Numbered from the stretch's first letter, positions 32,049-41,401 are shown. The stretch: DNA of 64,000 nt from Paenibacillus pasadenensis DSM 19293 (GCF_000422485.1 NZ_AULW01000052.1:1-64000), one strand, 5' to 3'. Made by a program: numbers and translations. Notes: generated by a model from the letters alone, not told the origin.

Positions 32049-33746
32049 GTGTTGAAATTCAGCGAATACCGCTACGAACGGCCGGACCGCGCAGCGGCAG
32101 CCGATGCCTTCAAGGAAAAAATCGCCGCCATGCGCGCCGCCGCCAGCCTCGAGGAGCAGCTGGAGGCGATCTCCGCCGTGAACAAGCTGCGCAACGAGAT
32201 CGAGACGATGTTCCAGCTCGTCACCATCCGCCACTCCATCAACACCGAGGATGCCTTCTACAAAGCCGAGCAGGACTACGCCGACGAGACGTCCCCCATT
32301 CTGCAGGAGTACGTCACGGACTACTACCGTGCCCTGACCGATTCTCCGTTCCGCAGCGGGATCGAGGAGAAGTACGGCACGCAGTTGCTGCGCACGGCCG
32401 AGCTCGCGCTCAAGACGTTCAAGCCGGAGATCATCGAGGACCTCCAGCTGGAGAACAAGCTGTGCACCGAATACAACCAGCTGATCGCCTCCGCCCGGAT
32501 TCCGTTCGACGGCGAGGAGCGCACGCTGTCCCAGCTGACGCCGTATACCCAATCGACGGATCGCGCCACCCGCAAAAGCGCCAGCGAAGCGGCCTTCGGC
32601 TTCCTCGCCGGCAACGAGGCCGAGCTCGACCGCATCTATGAAGAGCTCGTCCAGGTGCGCACGCGCATCGCCCGCCAGCTCGGCTACGAGAACTACGTGC
32701 AGCTCGGCTACGACCGCCTCGGCCGCACCGACTACGACGCGGCGATGGTCGAGAACTTCCGCCGCCAGGTGCGCGAGCATATCGTGCCGGTAGCCTCCCG
32801 CCTGTACGAGCGCCAGCAAGCCCGCATCGGCGTAGACAAGCTCCATTACTACGACGAGGGCTTCCGCTTCAAGAGCGGCAACCCGACGCCCAAGGGCGAT
32901 CCCGACTGGATCCTCGAGCAGGGACGCCGCATGTACCGCGAGATGAGCCCCGAGCTCGACGAGTTCTTCACGTTCATGTCCGAGCGCGAGCTGCTCGACC
33001 TTCTGAGCAAGAAGGGCAAGGAAGGCGGCGGCTACTGCACCTATATCTTCGATTACGAGTCTCCGTTCATCTTCGCCAACTTCAACGGCACCTCCGGCGA
33101 CATCGACGTGCTGACGCATGAGGCGGGCCACGCGTTCCAGGTGTACATGAGCCGCGGCTTCGACGTGCCGGAGTACCTGTGGCCGACGATGGAGGCGGCG
33201 GAGATCCACTCCATGAGCATGGAGTTCCTCGCTTGGCCGTGGATGGAGCTGTTCTTCCAGGAGGATACGGACAAATACCGCTTCGACCATCTCGCCTCCG
33301 CGCTCAGCTTCATTCCGTATGGCGTGAGCGTCGACGAGTTCCAGCACTTCGTCTACGAGCATCCCGAGGCGACGCCGGCCGAGCGCAAGGCCAAGTGGCG
33401 GGAAATCGAGCGTCTCTACACGCCGCATCGCAGCTTCGACGGCAACGCCTACCTCGAAGGCGGCGGCCGCTGGCAGCGCCAGAGCCACATCTACCAGACG
33501 CCGTTTTACTATATCGACTACACGCTGGCCCAGCTGTGCGCCTTCCAGTTCTGGAAGCGCTCAAGGGAGGACTTCGACGCCGCCTGGCAGCACTACCTCG
33601 CGCTTTGCCGGCTCGGCGGCAGCAAGTCCTTCACCGCGCTCGCCGCTAGCGCGGGGCTGCTCTCTCCGTTCGAGGACGGCTCCGTGACGAGCGTCATCGG
33701 CGAGATCCGCAGCTGGCTCGACAACGTCGACGACAGCAGCTTCTAA
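32049..33746 (+). CDS. M3-family oligoendopeptidase
   Basis: 565 residues from GTG 32049; AAAGAGGTG is six bases upstream. ATG 32031 lies before that site. HEAGH at 357-361 provides the zinc histidines and the catalytic Glu, with the third ligand in EAAEIHSMSMEF. Length and the N-terminal helical half fit PepF/M3 oligopeptidases that degrade 5-20-residue peptides in the cytoplasm. TATAAT at 31995-32000 is a likely -10. Confidence 0.93.
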   Translation: MLKFSEYRYERPDRAAAADAFKEKIAAMRAAASLEEQLEAISAVNKLRNEIETMFQLVTIRHSINTEDAFYKAEQDYADETSPILQEYVTDYYRALTDSPFRSGIEEKYGTQLLRTAELALKTFKPEIIEDLQLENKLCTEYNQLIASARIPFDGEERTLSQLTPYTQSTDRATRKSASEAAFGFLAGNEAELDRIYEELVQVRTRIARQLGYENYVQLGYDRLGRTDYDAAMVENFRRQVREHIVPVASRLYERQQARIGVDKLHYYDEGFRFKSGNPTPKGDPDWILEQGRRMYREMSPELDEFFTFMSERELLDLLSKKGKEGGGYCTYIFDYESPFIFANFNGTSGDIDVLTHEAGHAFQVYMSRGFDVPEYLWPTMEAAEIHSMSMEFLAWPWMELFFQEDTDKYRFDHLASALSFIPYGVSVDEFQHFVYEHPEATPAERKAKWREIERLYTPHRSFDGNAYLEGGGRWQRQSHIYQTPFYYIDYTLAQLCAFQFWKRSREDFDAAWQHYLALCRLGGSKSFTALAASAGLLSPFEDGSVTSVIGEIRSWLDNVDDSSF

Positions 33747-33759
33747 GCCCTTTTTCCCG

Positions 33760-33799
33760 CAGCCCTGTCCTTGAATTTCAAGGAAAAGGGCTGTTTTTT
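33760..33799 (+). terminator. Terminator of the M3 peptidase gene
   Basis: CAGCCC...CCTTGAA-TTTCAAGG...GGGCTG followed by TTTTTT. Confidence 0.85.
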
Positions 33800-33822
33800 G
33801 CCACCAAATCGCTTTTATTCCG

Positions 33823-33828
33823 TATAAT
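33823..33828 (+). promoter_or_regulatory. -10 element of the gene at 33864
   Basis: TATAAT with a weak TTGCCA 19 bp upstream; 36 bp before the start codon. Confidence 0.45.
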
Positions 33829-33863
33829 AAGGGTAATTAGCTAACAAAAAGGGGGGAAAGGTC

Positions 33864-34265
33864 ATGATGAATCGCTCGGGCTCGCCCGCACGCTGGCTTA
33901 CGCTGCTGCTGGTCGCCCTGATCCTGATCTGCTCCACCCCCACCCCTCCGATCCTGCTGCCGGAAGCGGCCTCCGCCGGGACGGCCGCCGAAAGCGCCAT
34001 GTCCCGTTCGTTCGACACCGGCGTGCCCGTGACGGCCCGCTCCTATGCGGCCGAACGGGAGCAGTCGGGTCCGCTCCATCGTCCCGATCCTCCGTCGCAA
34101 GCTCCGTCCGCGCTCGCGCCGCCCTTGGCCGCCGCGATTTTGATGCTGGCCGCGGTATTCGCCGCTCCCGCCTGGTCGCGCAAGCTGCGCACCGCGCCAT
34201 CCGTCTCCCGCCGGCTCATCCGCTGCCTGCTCGCTCCTGTCCGCAGCGCCTCTTATGCCGCCTGA
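33864..34265 (+). CDS. Small membrane-associated protein of unknown function
   Basis: 133 residues. GGGGGGAAAGG precedes ATG-ATG. The N-terminal WLTLLLVALILICS looks like a signal anchor, then a Pro/Ala/Ser-rich middle, a second hydrophobic segment APPLAAAILMLAAVFAAPAW and a basic tail (RKLR, RRLIR). Promoter and ribosome site argue for a real gene; no family is recognised. It precedes khtTU in the slot khtS takes in Bacillus, but does not resemble KhtS by eye. Confidence 0.5.
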   Translation: MMNRSGSPARWLTLLLVALILICSTPTPPILLPEAASAGTAAESAMSRSFDTGVPVTARSYAAEREQSGPLHRPDPPSQAPSALAPPLAAAILMLAAVFAAPAWSRKLRTAPSVSRRLIRCLLAPVRSASYAA

Positions 34266-34310
34266 CGCAAGGCTCGACCTCCGCCCGCCCGGCCTGTCGC
34301 CGCGCGGTGC

Positions 34311-34345
34311 GGACGCTCTCCGCTTTTTCGGCGGGGAGCGATAGG
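34311..34345 (+). terminator. Possible terminator hairpin after the small membrane protein
   Basis: CGCTCTCCGC pairs imperfectly with GCGGGGAGCG around TTTTTC; a T run comes only ~15 bases later. A weak call. Confidence 0.35.
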
Positions 34346-34407
34346 ATTCGGCTTTTTTCGGCAAGCTAACGCACTAGAGGAGAGAACCCACTACAGGAGG
34401 TAGATGT

Positions 34408-34902
34408 ATGGACATCAGAGAGACGTACCTGCCGGGAATCGGCAAAAAGTTCCAGATCAAATCGCGCGGGGGCGACGTGCTGATCGTCGTCGTGCATGAC
34501 GACGGCCGCCGCGAGTGCTATATGGAAGCGGATCGGGACAACGACTTCAAGCCCGTCTTCTCGCTCGACGACGACGAGGCGCGCATGCTCGCCTCCATCG
34601 TCGGCGGCATGCAATACAAGCCGCGCGCGCTGGAAAACATCGAGATGGTGCTCGACGATCTCATCATCGAATGGTATCGCGTGGAGCCGACCTACAAGAG
34701 CGTCGGCAGCTCCATCGGGCAGCTCGGCGTCCGCAACCGGTCCGGCGCCAGCGTGCTCGCCGTCGTCGAGAAAGGCGGAGCGACGAAGCACATCAACCCG
34801 GGACCCGATCTGGTCCTCACCGAGGAGGCACTGTTGATCGTAGCCGGCGAACGCAGCCAGCAAAAGGCGTTCCGCGACATCCTGAAGAACGGATGTGAGT
34901 GA
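34408..34902 (+). CDS. khtT: KhtT, regulatory subunit of the K+/H+ antiporter
   Basis: 164 residues, preceded by AGGAGG. The start MDIRETYLPGIGKKFQI and VVVHDDGRRE mark KhtT/YhaT; residues ~80-160 form an RCK_C domain (VGSSIGQLGVRNRSGASVLAVV, then PGPDLVLTEEALLIVAG) that in Bacillus binds c-di-AMP and gates KhtU. Its stop overlaps the KhtU start. Confidence 0.92.
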   Translation: MDIRETYLPGIGKKFQIKSRGGDVLIVVVHDDGRRECYMEADRDNDFKPVFSLDDDEARMLASIVGGMQYKPRALENIEMVLDDLIIEWYRVEPTYKSVGSSIGQLGVRNRSGASVLAVVEKGGATKHINPGPDLVLTEEALLIVAGERSQQKAFRDILKNGCE

Positions 34903-36137
34903 CGATGGACCATCTCGTCATGGAAATCGGCCTCGCCATCGGCCTCGTCGCGCTTGCCGGCATCCTGTCCGCCAAGCTCAAGTTTTCCGTCATCCCGTTC
35001 TACATCATTGTCGGCATGCTCGTCGGCCCGCATGCGTTCAAGATCGGACACTTCGACTTCCGCTTCGTCGAAAGCGCCGAGCTCATCCACTTCTTCGGCC
35101 GCATCGGCGTGCTGTTCCTGCTGCTGTACCTCGGCCTTGAATTCTCCGTCGGCCGGCTCATCAAGTCGGGCAAGTCGATCGTCGTCGGAGGCAGCATCTA
35201 CATCGGCATCAACTTCACGCTCGGCCTGCTCTACGGCTTCCTGACCGGCCTGCCGCTGTCCGAGGTGCTGATCATCGCCGGCATCACGACGATCTCCTCC
35301 AGCGCCATCGTCGCCAAGGTGCTCGTCGACCTGAAGCGGACCGCCAACCAGGAGACCGAGATGATCCTCGGCATCATCATGTTCGAGGACGTCTTCCTGG
35401 CCCTCTACATCTCCATCGTATCCGGCCTCGTGCTCAGCTCGTCCTCGAGCCTCGGCGGCGTGCTGCTGTCGGCGCTGATCGCGCTCGTGTTCATGCTCGG
35501 CGTGCTCATCGTCGGACGCAAGCTCGTCCCTCAGCTGAACCGCTGGCTCGACATCCGCTCCAACGAGCTGTTCCTGCTCATCGTATTCGGCTCGCTGTTC
35601 CTGATCGCAGGCTTCGCCGAGACGATCCACGTCGCCGAGGCGATCGGCGCGCTGCTCGTCGGGCTCGTCCTGGCCGAGACCCAGCATGCCCACCGCATCG
35701 AAAAGCTCATTCTTCCGTTCCGCGATTTCTTCGGAGCGATGTTCTTCTTCAGCTTCGGCCTCACGATCGATCCGACCGCCCTTGGCGGAGCCGTATGGAT
35801 GGCGCTCGGCGCTGTCGCGATCACGCTGGTAGGCAACTTCGCCGCAGGCATGCTCGCGGGCCGCAGCGCGGGCATTCCGCCGTACGCCTCCGCCAAGATC
35901 GGCCTGACGATCGTCGCGCGCGGCGAGTTCTCGATCATCATGGCCAATTTGGCGATGGCCGGCGGACTGGCCGCCATCATCCAGCCGTTCGCCGCGCTGT
36001 ACGTGCTGATCCTCGCGATCCTCGGACCGCTGCTGACCAAGGAGAGCAAGTGGGTGTTCCGGGTGCTCGATCCGATCTTCAAGTTCAACGCTCGCTACGA
36101 TCGCCGGCAGCAGCAGGCTCCGGAGACGAGCAGCTGA
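34899..36137 (+). CDS. khtU: KhtU, CPA2-type K+/H+ antiporter
   Basis: 412 residues from GTG 34899, which overlaps the khtT TGA by 4 bp; ATG 34905 is an alternative. About 12-13 helices; LFLLLYLGLEFSVGRLIKSG and TTISSSAIVAKVLVDL are typical of CPA2 antiporters. It exports potassium in exchange for protons when KhtT is bound by its signal. No third subunit of KhtS type is obvious next to it. Confidence 0.92.
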   Translation: MTMDHLVMEIGLAIGLVALAGILSAKLKFSVIPFYIIVGMLVGPHAFKIGHFDFRFVESAELIHFFGRIGVLFLLLYLGLEFSVGRLIKSGKSIVVGGSIYIGINFTLGLLYGFLTGLPLSEVLIIAGITTISSSAIVAKVLVDLKRTANQETEMILGIIMFEDVFLALYISIVSGLVLSSSSSLGGVLLSALIALVFMLGVLIVGRKLVPQLNRWLDIRSNELFLLIVFGSLFLIAGFAETIHVAEAIGALLVGLVLAETQHAHRIEKLILPFRDFFGAMFFFSFGLTIDPTALGGAVWMALGAVAITLVGNFAAGMLAGRSAGIPPYASAKIGLTIVARGEFSIIMANLAMAGGLAAIIQPFAALYVLILAILGPLLTKESKWVFRVLDPIFKFNARYDRRQQQAPETSS

Positions 36138-36186
36138 CGATTCGCCGGCCGGCGCCTTGCCGCCGCGCCGGTCCCTCCACTCGCCA

Positions 36187-36228
36187 AAAAGCGGTCAGAG
36201 CCCTAGGCTGCTGACCGCTTTCTTTTTT
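36187..36228. terminator. Bidirectional terminator, khtU and convergent gene
   Basis: AAAGCGGTCAG pairs with CTGACCGCTTT, plus inner GCC/GGC; TTTTTT follows on the plus strand. Confidence 0.83.
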
Positions 36229-36239
36229 GCCGGCTTGCC

Positions 36240-36671
36240 CTACGTGTCGGAGGAGCCGATGAAGTTGAAGCTTTCCGGTCCGACGCGCGTGGCGCCGAGA
36301 GCCGTGACCGAGGCGAATACCGTATAGGTCTGGACGGCGTTCGGAGCGAAGAAGTCGGAGCCGGCGATATTGATGAGCTGCGGTCCGAGCAGGCTGATGT
36401 CGAGCACCTGGGCAGCGGAGAAGACAAGCGTATCCGTCGGCAGCGTGCCGCGCACGACGCTGATCGTCACCGTCGTCGCCACCGGCAGCAAGCCGAGCTG
36501 GATGGCCATCATGCCGACGAAATCGACCCGCGTCTGACCGGAGACTCCGGTAGTCAGGTCGAGCGTCTGCTGGGCGATAAGCTGATTTTGGTTGATGATC
36601 GTGATCGGAATCGCGATCGAGTTCGCGAAGCTGGCGTTCTGGCTAGTCTTGAGATCAAGGAAGCGGGACAT
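36240..36671 (-). CDS. Small beta-sandwich protein, perhaps spore-surface (BclA C-terminal-like)
   Basis: 143 residues from ATG 36671, preceded by AAGGAGGG. No signal peptide. Alternating hydrophobic strands (SIAIPITIINQNQLI, VSGQTRVDFVGMMAIQ, VTISVVRGTLPTDTLVFSA, YTVFASVTALGATRVGPESFNFIG) suggest a C1q/TNF-like trimer, the fold of the BclA C-terminus and of short exosporium-type proteins of spore-formers. The collagen-like part is missing. The fold is inferred by eye; a spore role is a guess. Confidence 0.55.
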   Translation of the reverse strand: MSRFLDLKTSQNASFANSIAIPITIINQNQLIAQQTLDLTTGVSGQTRVDFVGMMAIQLGLLPVATTVTISVVRGTLPTDTLVFSAAQVLDISLLGPQLINIAGSDFFAPNAVQTYTVFASVTALGATRVGPESFNFIGSSDT

Positions 36672-36795
36672 AGGAACCCTCCTTTCCAACGAGGATAGGA
36701 TAGCATATGATAGGTTTCTAGATTTGGAATGGATGGAAGCCCGCCGCGCCATATTTCTCTCCATCCGCATCTTGCCGCCAAAGGAGTGAGTCCGC

Positions 36796-38181
36796 ATGAA
36801 GCAGCTGCGCAAGCGCCTGAACCGACAGGAGCTGAACGAGGCCGTCGCCCTCGCCGACCGGATTTTCCGCGAGGAAGGCGAGCCCTCGATGGGGACGAGC
36901 TTTCCCCGCATCTTCGATCCGGCGATCGGCTTGTCGATCGGCATCGCCGAGGAGGGCCGCCTCGTCTCGTTCATCGGGTTCGTGCCCCATCAGATCCGGA
37001 TCGGCCCCGCGCTGCTGAGCGTCTGCGCGCTCGGCTCCGTCTGCACGCATCCCGACTATCGGGGGCAGGGACATGCCAGCGTGCTGCTCCAGGAAGCTTT
37101 CCATCAGGCGGAGCGGATGGAAGCGGCGCTCATGCTCGTCTCCGGCACGCGCTCCCTCTACCGGCGGGGCGGCTGCCACGCCTTCGGCTCGGTGCGCCGC
37201 TACCGTCTCGCCGCCGCGACGGACATGGCGCAGACGCTGCCGCCGGGCATGCGCGTCCGGCCGATGGCGGCCGACGACTGGTTCCGGCTCAAGGAGCTTG
37301 CCGACGCCAAGCCGGCCGGCTATTTGCGCAGCATCCCCGACTTCGCGTCCGAGCTGGCGAGCGAAGCGGTCGCGGCGATGTACGGCTTCCATCACGAGGT
37401 GCTCGTCGCCGAGGCTGCCGGTCGGCTGCTCGCCTATGTCGTCATCGCCGCCGGACCGATCCCGGACGGCTCCGACCTGGAGCCGTTCGTCGTCGAATGG
37501 GGCGGCAAGGCCGCCGACGTCCTGCCGCTCGCGCGCGCAGGGATGGCGCAGCTGAAGCTGTCCTCCCTGCTGCTGTTCGCTTCCGCCCATGAGCGCCGCA
37601 TGATGCAGCTGCTGGAAGGGCATCCTTACACCGACAGCCACAACCAAGGCACCGTCCGCATCATGAACCTGCCGCTGCTCTGGCGGCAGCTGCAGCCTTA
37701 CTTCGAGGCGAAAGCGGCGGCAGCCGGCAGCCGGCTCCCGGACTGGACCGTCGAGCGGCTGGCCGAGGGCGAGCATGCCCTCGCGCTGGACGGGCGGCTC
37801 ATTCCGCTGAGCGCGCGCGACTGGACGCTGCTCCTGTTCGACGGACCCGACGCCGAGCCGGATGACGGTCCGGACGCCTTCGTCCGGCAGCAGGCCGCGG
37901 AGCGCGAACGCGATTCGGCGGATCTGCTGCCGGCGCTCGCCGGCGCCTCCGGCGGCAGCGCCGAGGCCGAATCGGCGGCCGCGAGCGAGGGCGGCGGCGC
38001 TTCGAGCCGGGCTCGGGCCATGGGCCGCACCGGCAATTCCGCCGCGGCGGAATGCCCGGCCGACCCCCGCCCCTCGAGCGGGACGAGCCGCCATTTGCCT
38101 TTGACCGATGCCGAAGCCCGGCTGCTGCGGACCTACTTCCCGCTCCCGTTTCCGTATACGGCCGGACTCAGCTATATTTGA
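36796..38181 (+). CDS. GNAT-family acetyltransferase with low-complexity insert
   Basis: 461 residues. The GNAT domain is at ~15-150 (YRGQGHA at 88-94, the acetyl-CoA loop). Residues 150-345 repeat a weaker GNAT-like/SCP2-like half, as in Eis-type two-domain enzymes. Between ~355 and 440 lies an Ala/Gly/Ser-rich insert before a final PLTDAEARLLRTYFPLPF. The substrate is unknown. GGAGTG precedes the ATG. Confidence 0.85.
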   Translation: MKQLRKRLNRQELNEAVALADRIFREEGEPSMGTSFPRIFDPAIGLSIGIAEEGRLVSFIGFVPHQIRIGPALLSVCALGSVCTHPDYRGQGHASVLLQEAFHQAERMEAALMLVSGTRSLYRRGGCHAFGSVRRYRLAAATDMAQTLPPGMRVRPMAADDWFRLKELADAKPAGYLRSIPDFASELASEAVAAMYGFHHEVLVAEAAGRLLAYVVIAAGPIPDGSDLEPFVVEWGGKAADVLPLARAGMAQLKLSSLLLFASAHERRMMQLLEGHPYTDSHNQGTVRIMNLPLLWRQLQPYFEAKAAAAGSRLPDWTVERLAEGEHALALDGRLIPLSARDWTLLLFDGPDAEPDDGPDAFVRQQAAERERDSADLLPALAGASGGSAEAESAAASEGGGASSRARAMGRTGNSAAAECPADPRPSSGTSRHLPLTDAEARLLRTYFPLPFPYTAGLSYI

Positions 38182-38190
38182 CCGGCTCCT

Positions 38191-38234
38191 GCGTCCTTCG
38201 CCCGTGCGCCTTGCTGCCCGCGAAGGACGCTTTC
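38191..38234 (+). terminator. Terminator of the GNAT gene
   Basis: GCGTCCTTCGC pairs with GCGAAGGACGC over a long loop and is followed by TTTCTGTTT. Confidence 0.65.
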
Positions 38235-38354
38235 TGTTTCGCGGCAGAGCATTAGCGCGAGCTTTTGACGGAAAGGCGGGGCGCATGGTAGAATCTGCCC
38301 GGCTTCACCCTCGGCTTGTACGAGAGAAGGATATGCAGAAGGGATGAATAGAAG

Positions 38355-39773
38355 ATGGCGTTTAGACTCGAGCATGACTTTCTTGGAGAAAAAGAAGTTC
38401 CGGAGAGCGCCTATTACGGCATCCAGACGCTCCGCGCCGTCGAAAACTTCCCGATCACCGGCGTGCCGATCCATCCGGAGCTGCTCGTCGCGCTGGCCCA
38501 TGTGAAAAAAGCCGCCGCACGCGCCAATATGGACGTCCATCTGCTGCAGTCGTCGATCGGCGAAGCGATCGTGAAGGCGTCCGAAGAGGTGATCGAGCAG
38601 CAGCTGCTCGACCAGTTCATCGTCGACAGCATTCAAGGCGGCGCCGGGACGTCCATCAATATGAACATGAACGAGGTGCTGGCCAACCGGGCGCTCGAGC
38701 TGCTCGGACGGGAAAAGGGCGACTACTTCCACTGCAGTCCGAACAACCATGTGAACATGTCGCAGTCGACGAACGACGCGATCCCGACCGCGCTGCGCAT
38801 CGCCGCCTATACGCTGACCCAGCATCTGCTCGAGGCGCTGCAGGCGCTGCAGGACGGCTTCCTCGCCAAGCGCGACGAGTTCGACGGCGTCATCAAGATG
38901 GGCCGCACGCATCTGCAGGATGCCGTGCCGATCCGCCTCGGCCAGGAATTCGGCGCCTACGCCGCCGTGCTCGGCCGCGACATCGGTCGCATCCGCAGCG
39001 CGGCCCTTCATGCGCTGACCGTCAACATGGGCGCGACGGCGGTCGGCACCGGCCTTAACGCCAAGCCGGAGTACATTTCCTCCGTCATCGCCCATCTGCA
39101 GGAGCAGACGGGGCTGCCGATCCGCGCCGCCGACGATCTCGTCGACGCCACGCAGAACAGCGACGCCTACACCGAGCTGTCGGCCGCCCTCAAGGTGTGC
39201 GCGGTCAACCTGTCCAAAATATGCAACGACATCCGCCTGATGGCTTCCGGTCCGCGCGTCGGCCTGGCCGAGCTGTCGCTGCCGCCGCGCCAGCCGGGCT
39301 CGTCGATCATGCCGGGCAAGGTCAATCCCGTCATGGCCGAGGTCGTCAACCAGGTCGCCTTCCAGGTGATGGGCAACGACCATACGCTGTGCATGGCATG
39401 CGAGGCGGGACAGTTCGAGCTCAACGTCATGGGTCCGGTCATCGCCTTCAACCTGCTGCAGTCGCTCAAGATTCTGCGCAACGGCGTCGACGTGTTCCTC
39501 CGCCATGCCGTCGAGGGCATGCAGGCGAACCGCGAGCGCTGCGAGAGCTATGTGGCGAACTCGTTCGGCATCGTCACCGCGCTCAACCCGCATCTCGGGT
39601 ACGAGGTGGCGGCCCAGCTCGTCAAGGAGGCGCTCGCGACCGGCCTGACGATCCGCGAGCTGATCCTCGAGCGCGGCCTGCTCACGCCGGAGGAGATGAC
39701 CGAGATTCTCGATCCGTACGCGATGACCTCGCCCGGCATCGCCGGCGAGCATCTGCTGGAGGACGCGAAGTAA
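38355..39773 (+). CDS. aspA: Aspartate ammonia-lyase
   Basis: 472 residues, normal length. Fumarase/aspartase superfamily signature GSSIMPGKVNP at 315-325 with the catalytic Ser in the mobile loop; TSINMNMNEVLANRA and MSQSTNDAIPTALRIAA are the other two conserved blocks. It converts aspartate to fumarate and ammonia in the cytoplasm. Monocistronic; no ansA or aspartate transporter beside it. The start lies after GAATAGAAG, a weak ribosome site. Confidence 0.95.
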   Translation: MAFRLEHDFLGEKEVPESAYYGIQTLRAVENFPITGVPIHPELLVALAHVKKAAARANMDVHLLQSSIGEAIVKASEEVIEQQLLDQFIVDSIQGGAGTSINMNMNEVLANRALELLGREKGDYFHCSPNNHVNMSQSTNDAIPTALRIAAYTLTQHLLEALQALQDGFLAKRDEFDGVIKMGRTHLQDAVPIRLGQEFGAYAAVLGRDIGRIRSAALHALTVNMGATAVGTGLNAKPEYISSVIAHLQEQTGLPIRAADDLVDATQNSDAYTELSAALKVCAVNLSKICNDIRLMASGPRVGLAELSLPPRQPGSSIMPGKVNPVMAEVVNQVAFQVMGNDHTLCMACEAGQFELNVMGPVIAFNLLQSLKILRNGVDVFLRHAVEGMQANRERCESYVANSFGIVTALNPHLGYEVAAQLVKEALATGLTIRELILERGLLTPEEMTEILDPYAMTSPGIAGEHLLEDAK

Positions 39774-39901
39774 ATTCCGGTTCTAAAATAAATGTTGCCG
39801 CCCTGCCCGTCCGCCTTGTTTGCGCCGCTTGTCCCCTTGGTGATGTTCTGAGTAGCTCGAGCTGACAGAGAGGACATTCGACCAACCGAGGAGGAATCGA
39901 G

Positions 39902-40651
39902 ATGACGGCACCAGTGGTAGGGATATTCCGGACGGAGAAGGATGCGCTGCATGCGATGGAGGAGCTGAAGGCCGCCGGCTGGAGCAAGGAGCAGCTTTCG
40001 GTCATACGGCGGACCCGCGAGGAGGTTTGCCGGGTCGAGTCGCAGACGGGAACGAACGCTTCGGAGGGCATGGTGTCCGGGGGGCTGGCCGGGGCCGTGC
40101 TTGGCGGGGCGGCGGGCGTGCTGGCGACGGCGGGCTTGCTGTTCGTGCCCGGCATCGGGCCGCTGCTGGCGGCCGGCCCGATCGCTACGGTGCTGGCCGG
40201 AGCGGCGTTCGGCGGCAGCGCCGGCACGCTGGTCGGCGGCCTCGCCGGCCTCGGCATCCCGGATCATCAAGCGGAGCAGTATCGGACGCTCGTGGAGCAG
40301 GACCATGTGCTCGTCATCGCTACGGCCGACGCAGGCAATCAGGCGCTGGCGGAGCGGATCGTGACGGCATGCGGCTCGCTCGAAGGGGCTGCCGCCGAAT
40401 CGGCGGCAACGGAGGCGCTCGCGCTGGACAGGGGCCGGCTGCGAGACGAGGCCGCGGCACCCGGCTCGGCGGACCGCGCTGTCCGCCTGAACCGGGTGCG
40501 GGAGGAATCCGCCGCCGCGGCCGGAGCCGCATCGGGCGCAGCGGCCGAGGACGTGCGGGTGCTGATCGGTCCGCGGCCCGGCGAGAGCACGGTCGACGCT
40601 CCCGCTCCGGCGCAGGAGCTGATCGTGCCGATTCCTCCGGCGGGGGAGTAA
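39902..40651 (+). CDS. YflT/GSP17M-type general stress protein
   Basis: 249 residues. The N-terminal ~30 residues (VVGIFRTEKDALHAMEELKAAGWSKEQLSVI) are the GSP17M/YflT domain; a Gly/Ala-rich membrane-like segment follows (GGLAGAVLGGAAGVLATAGLLF), then HQAEQYRTLVEQDHVLVIA. The last ~90 residues are Ala-rich low complexity. GAGGAATCGAG precedes ATG. The DUF948 gene follows after 3 bp. A stress role follows from the family only. Confidence 0.8.
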   Translation: MTAPVVGIFRTEKDALHAMEELKAAGWSKEQLSVIRRTREEVCRVESQTGTNASEGMVSGGLAGAVLGGAAGVLATAGLLFVPGIGPLLAAGPIATVLAGAAFGGSAGTLVGGLAGLGIPDHQAEQYRTLVEQDHVLVIATADAGNQALAERIVTACGSLEGAAAESAATEALALDRGRLRDEAAAPGSADRAVRLNRVREESAAAAGAASGAAAEDVRVLIGPRPGESTVDAPAPAQELIVPIPPAGE

Positions 40652-40654
40652 GCG

Positions 40655-41077
40655 ATGACGCTCGCAGGAGCAAGCGCCGCGCTCGCCTCCCTTTCCCTGG
40701 CCGCAGTCGCCTGGTTCGGCATCCAGTCGCTGCGCAAGCTCCGCTCGACGCTCGACGAGGTGCAGCAGACCGTAGCCGAGCTGCGCGGCCGGATCGATCC
40801 GCTCGCGGGCGAAGCGACCTCCCTCGTCCGGACGGCGAACAGCACGATCCGCGAGGTGAAAGGCCGCATCACGACGGTCGATCCGCTGCTGGACAGCGCT
40901 CATGACGTCGGCGACGTCATCCATCAGGTCGCCGAATCGTTCAAGCAGGCAATGGCCGAAAAAAGCGGCGGCTCCCGTCCCGGCGCCGCACCGCGCCCGA
41001 GCCGCCCGCTCCCGGGCGAAGCCGTCTCGATCCGCATCGGCGGCCCTTCGGCAGCTCCAGGTCCGCGCAGCCGGTAG
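40655..41077 (+). CDS. DUF948 (YtxG-like) protein
   Basis: 140 residues. One N-terminal hydrophobic helix, then LRKLRSTLDEVQQTVAELRGRIDPLAGEATSLV and VDPLLDSAHDVGDVIHQVAESF, the DUF948 coiled coil. The C-terminal ~35 residues are Pro/Arg-rich and run into a 36-bp tandem repeat. It is cotranscribed with the YflT-type gene; in Bacillus DUF948 genes belong to the sigma-B regulon, but no sigma-B promoter is evident here. Confidence 0.82.
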   Translation: MTLAGASAALASLSLAAVAWFGIQSLRKLRSTLDEVQQTVAELRGRIDPLAGEATSLVRTANSTIREVKGRITTVDPLLDSAHDVGDVIHQVAESFKQAMAEKSGGSRPGAAPRPSRPLPGEAVSIRIGGPSAAPGPRSR

Positions 41078-41152
41078 CGGAAGGGCGGTTCGCGCTCCCG
41101 CCGTAGCCGGTAGCGGAAGGGCGGTTCGCGCTTCCGCCGCAGCCGGTAGCGG
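41066..41152. repeat. 36-bp tandem repeat, 2.4 units
   Basis: CGCAGCCGGTAGCGG recurs at 41066, 41102 and 41138 with one substitution, followed each time by AAGGGCGGTTCGCGCT. It begins inside the last codons of the DUF948 gene. Confidence 0.85.
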
Positions 41153-41227
41153 ATCGGCTCGCGAGGCCGAAGCGTCGGACGCAGACGGCAGCCCGAATGT
41201 CGCCGGCCGCGCTTCCGCCGACCGGCC

Positions 41228-41262
41228 AAAAGCCCCTCTCGCGATGCGAGAGGGGCTTTTTC
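41228..41262 (+). terminator. Terminator of the YflT-DUF948 operon
   Basis: AAAAGCCCCTCTCGC-GAT-GCGAGAGGGGCTTTTT, perfect 15-bp stem. Confidence 0.93.
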
Positions 41263-41401
41263 GGGCCGCTGGGGCGTGCAAGGAAACCACTGGCATGAGC
41301 CGAGGCGCTTTACGCTCCCCGACGCCGCCGTTCAGAGGAAGGGAGGACACATCCCATCCTGCTCCCGACGGACCTGCTGGACTCACATGCGGACGAGTCC
41401 G

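Noticed and set aside
31914-33488. 524-residue minus-strand ORF opposite the M3 peptidase
   Set aside because: Shadow of the HEAGH peptidase on the plus strand; low-complexity Val/Leu/Glu content.
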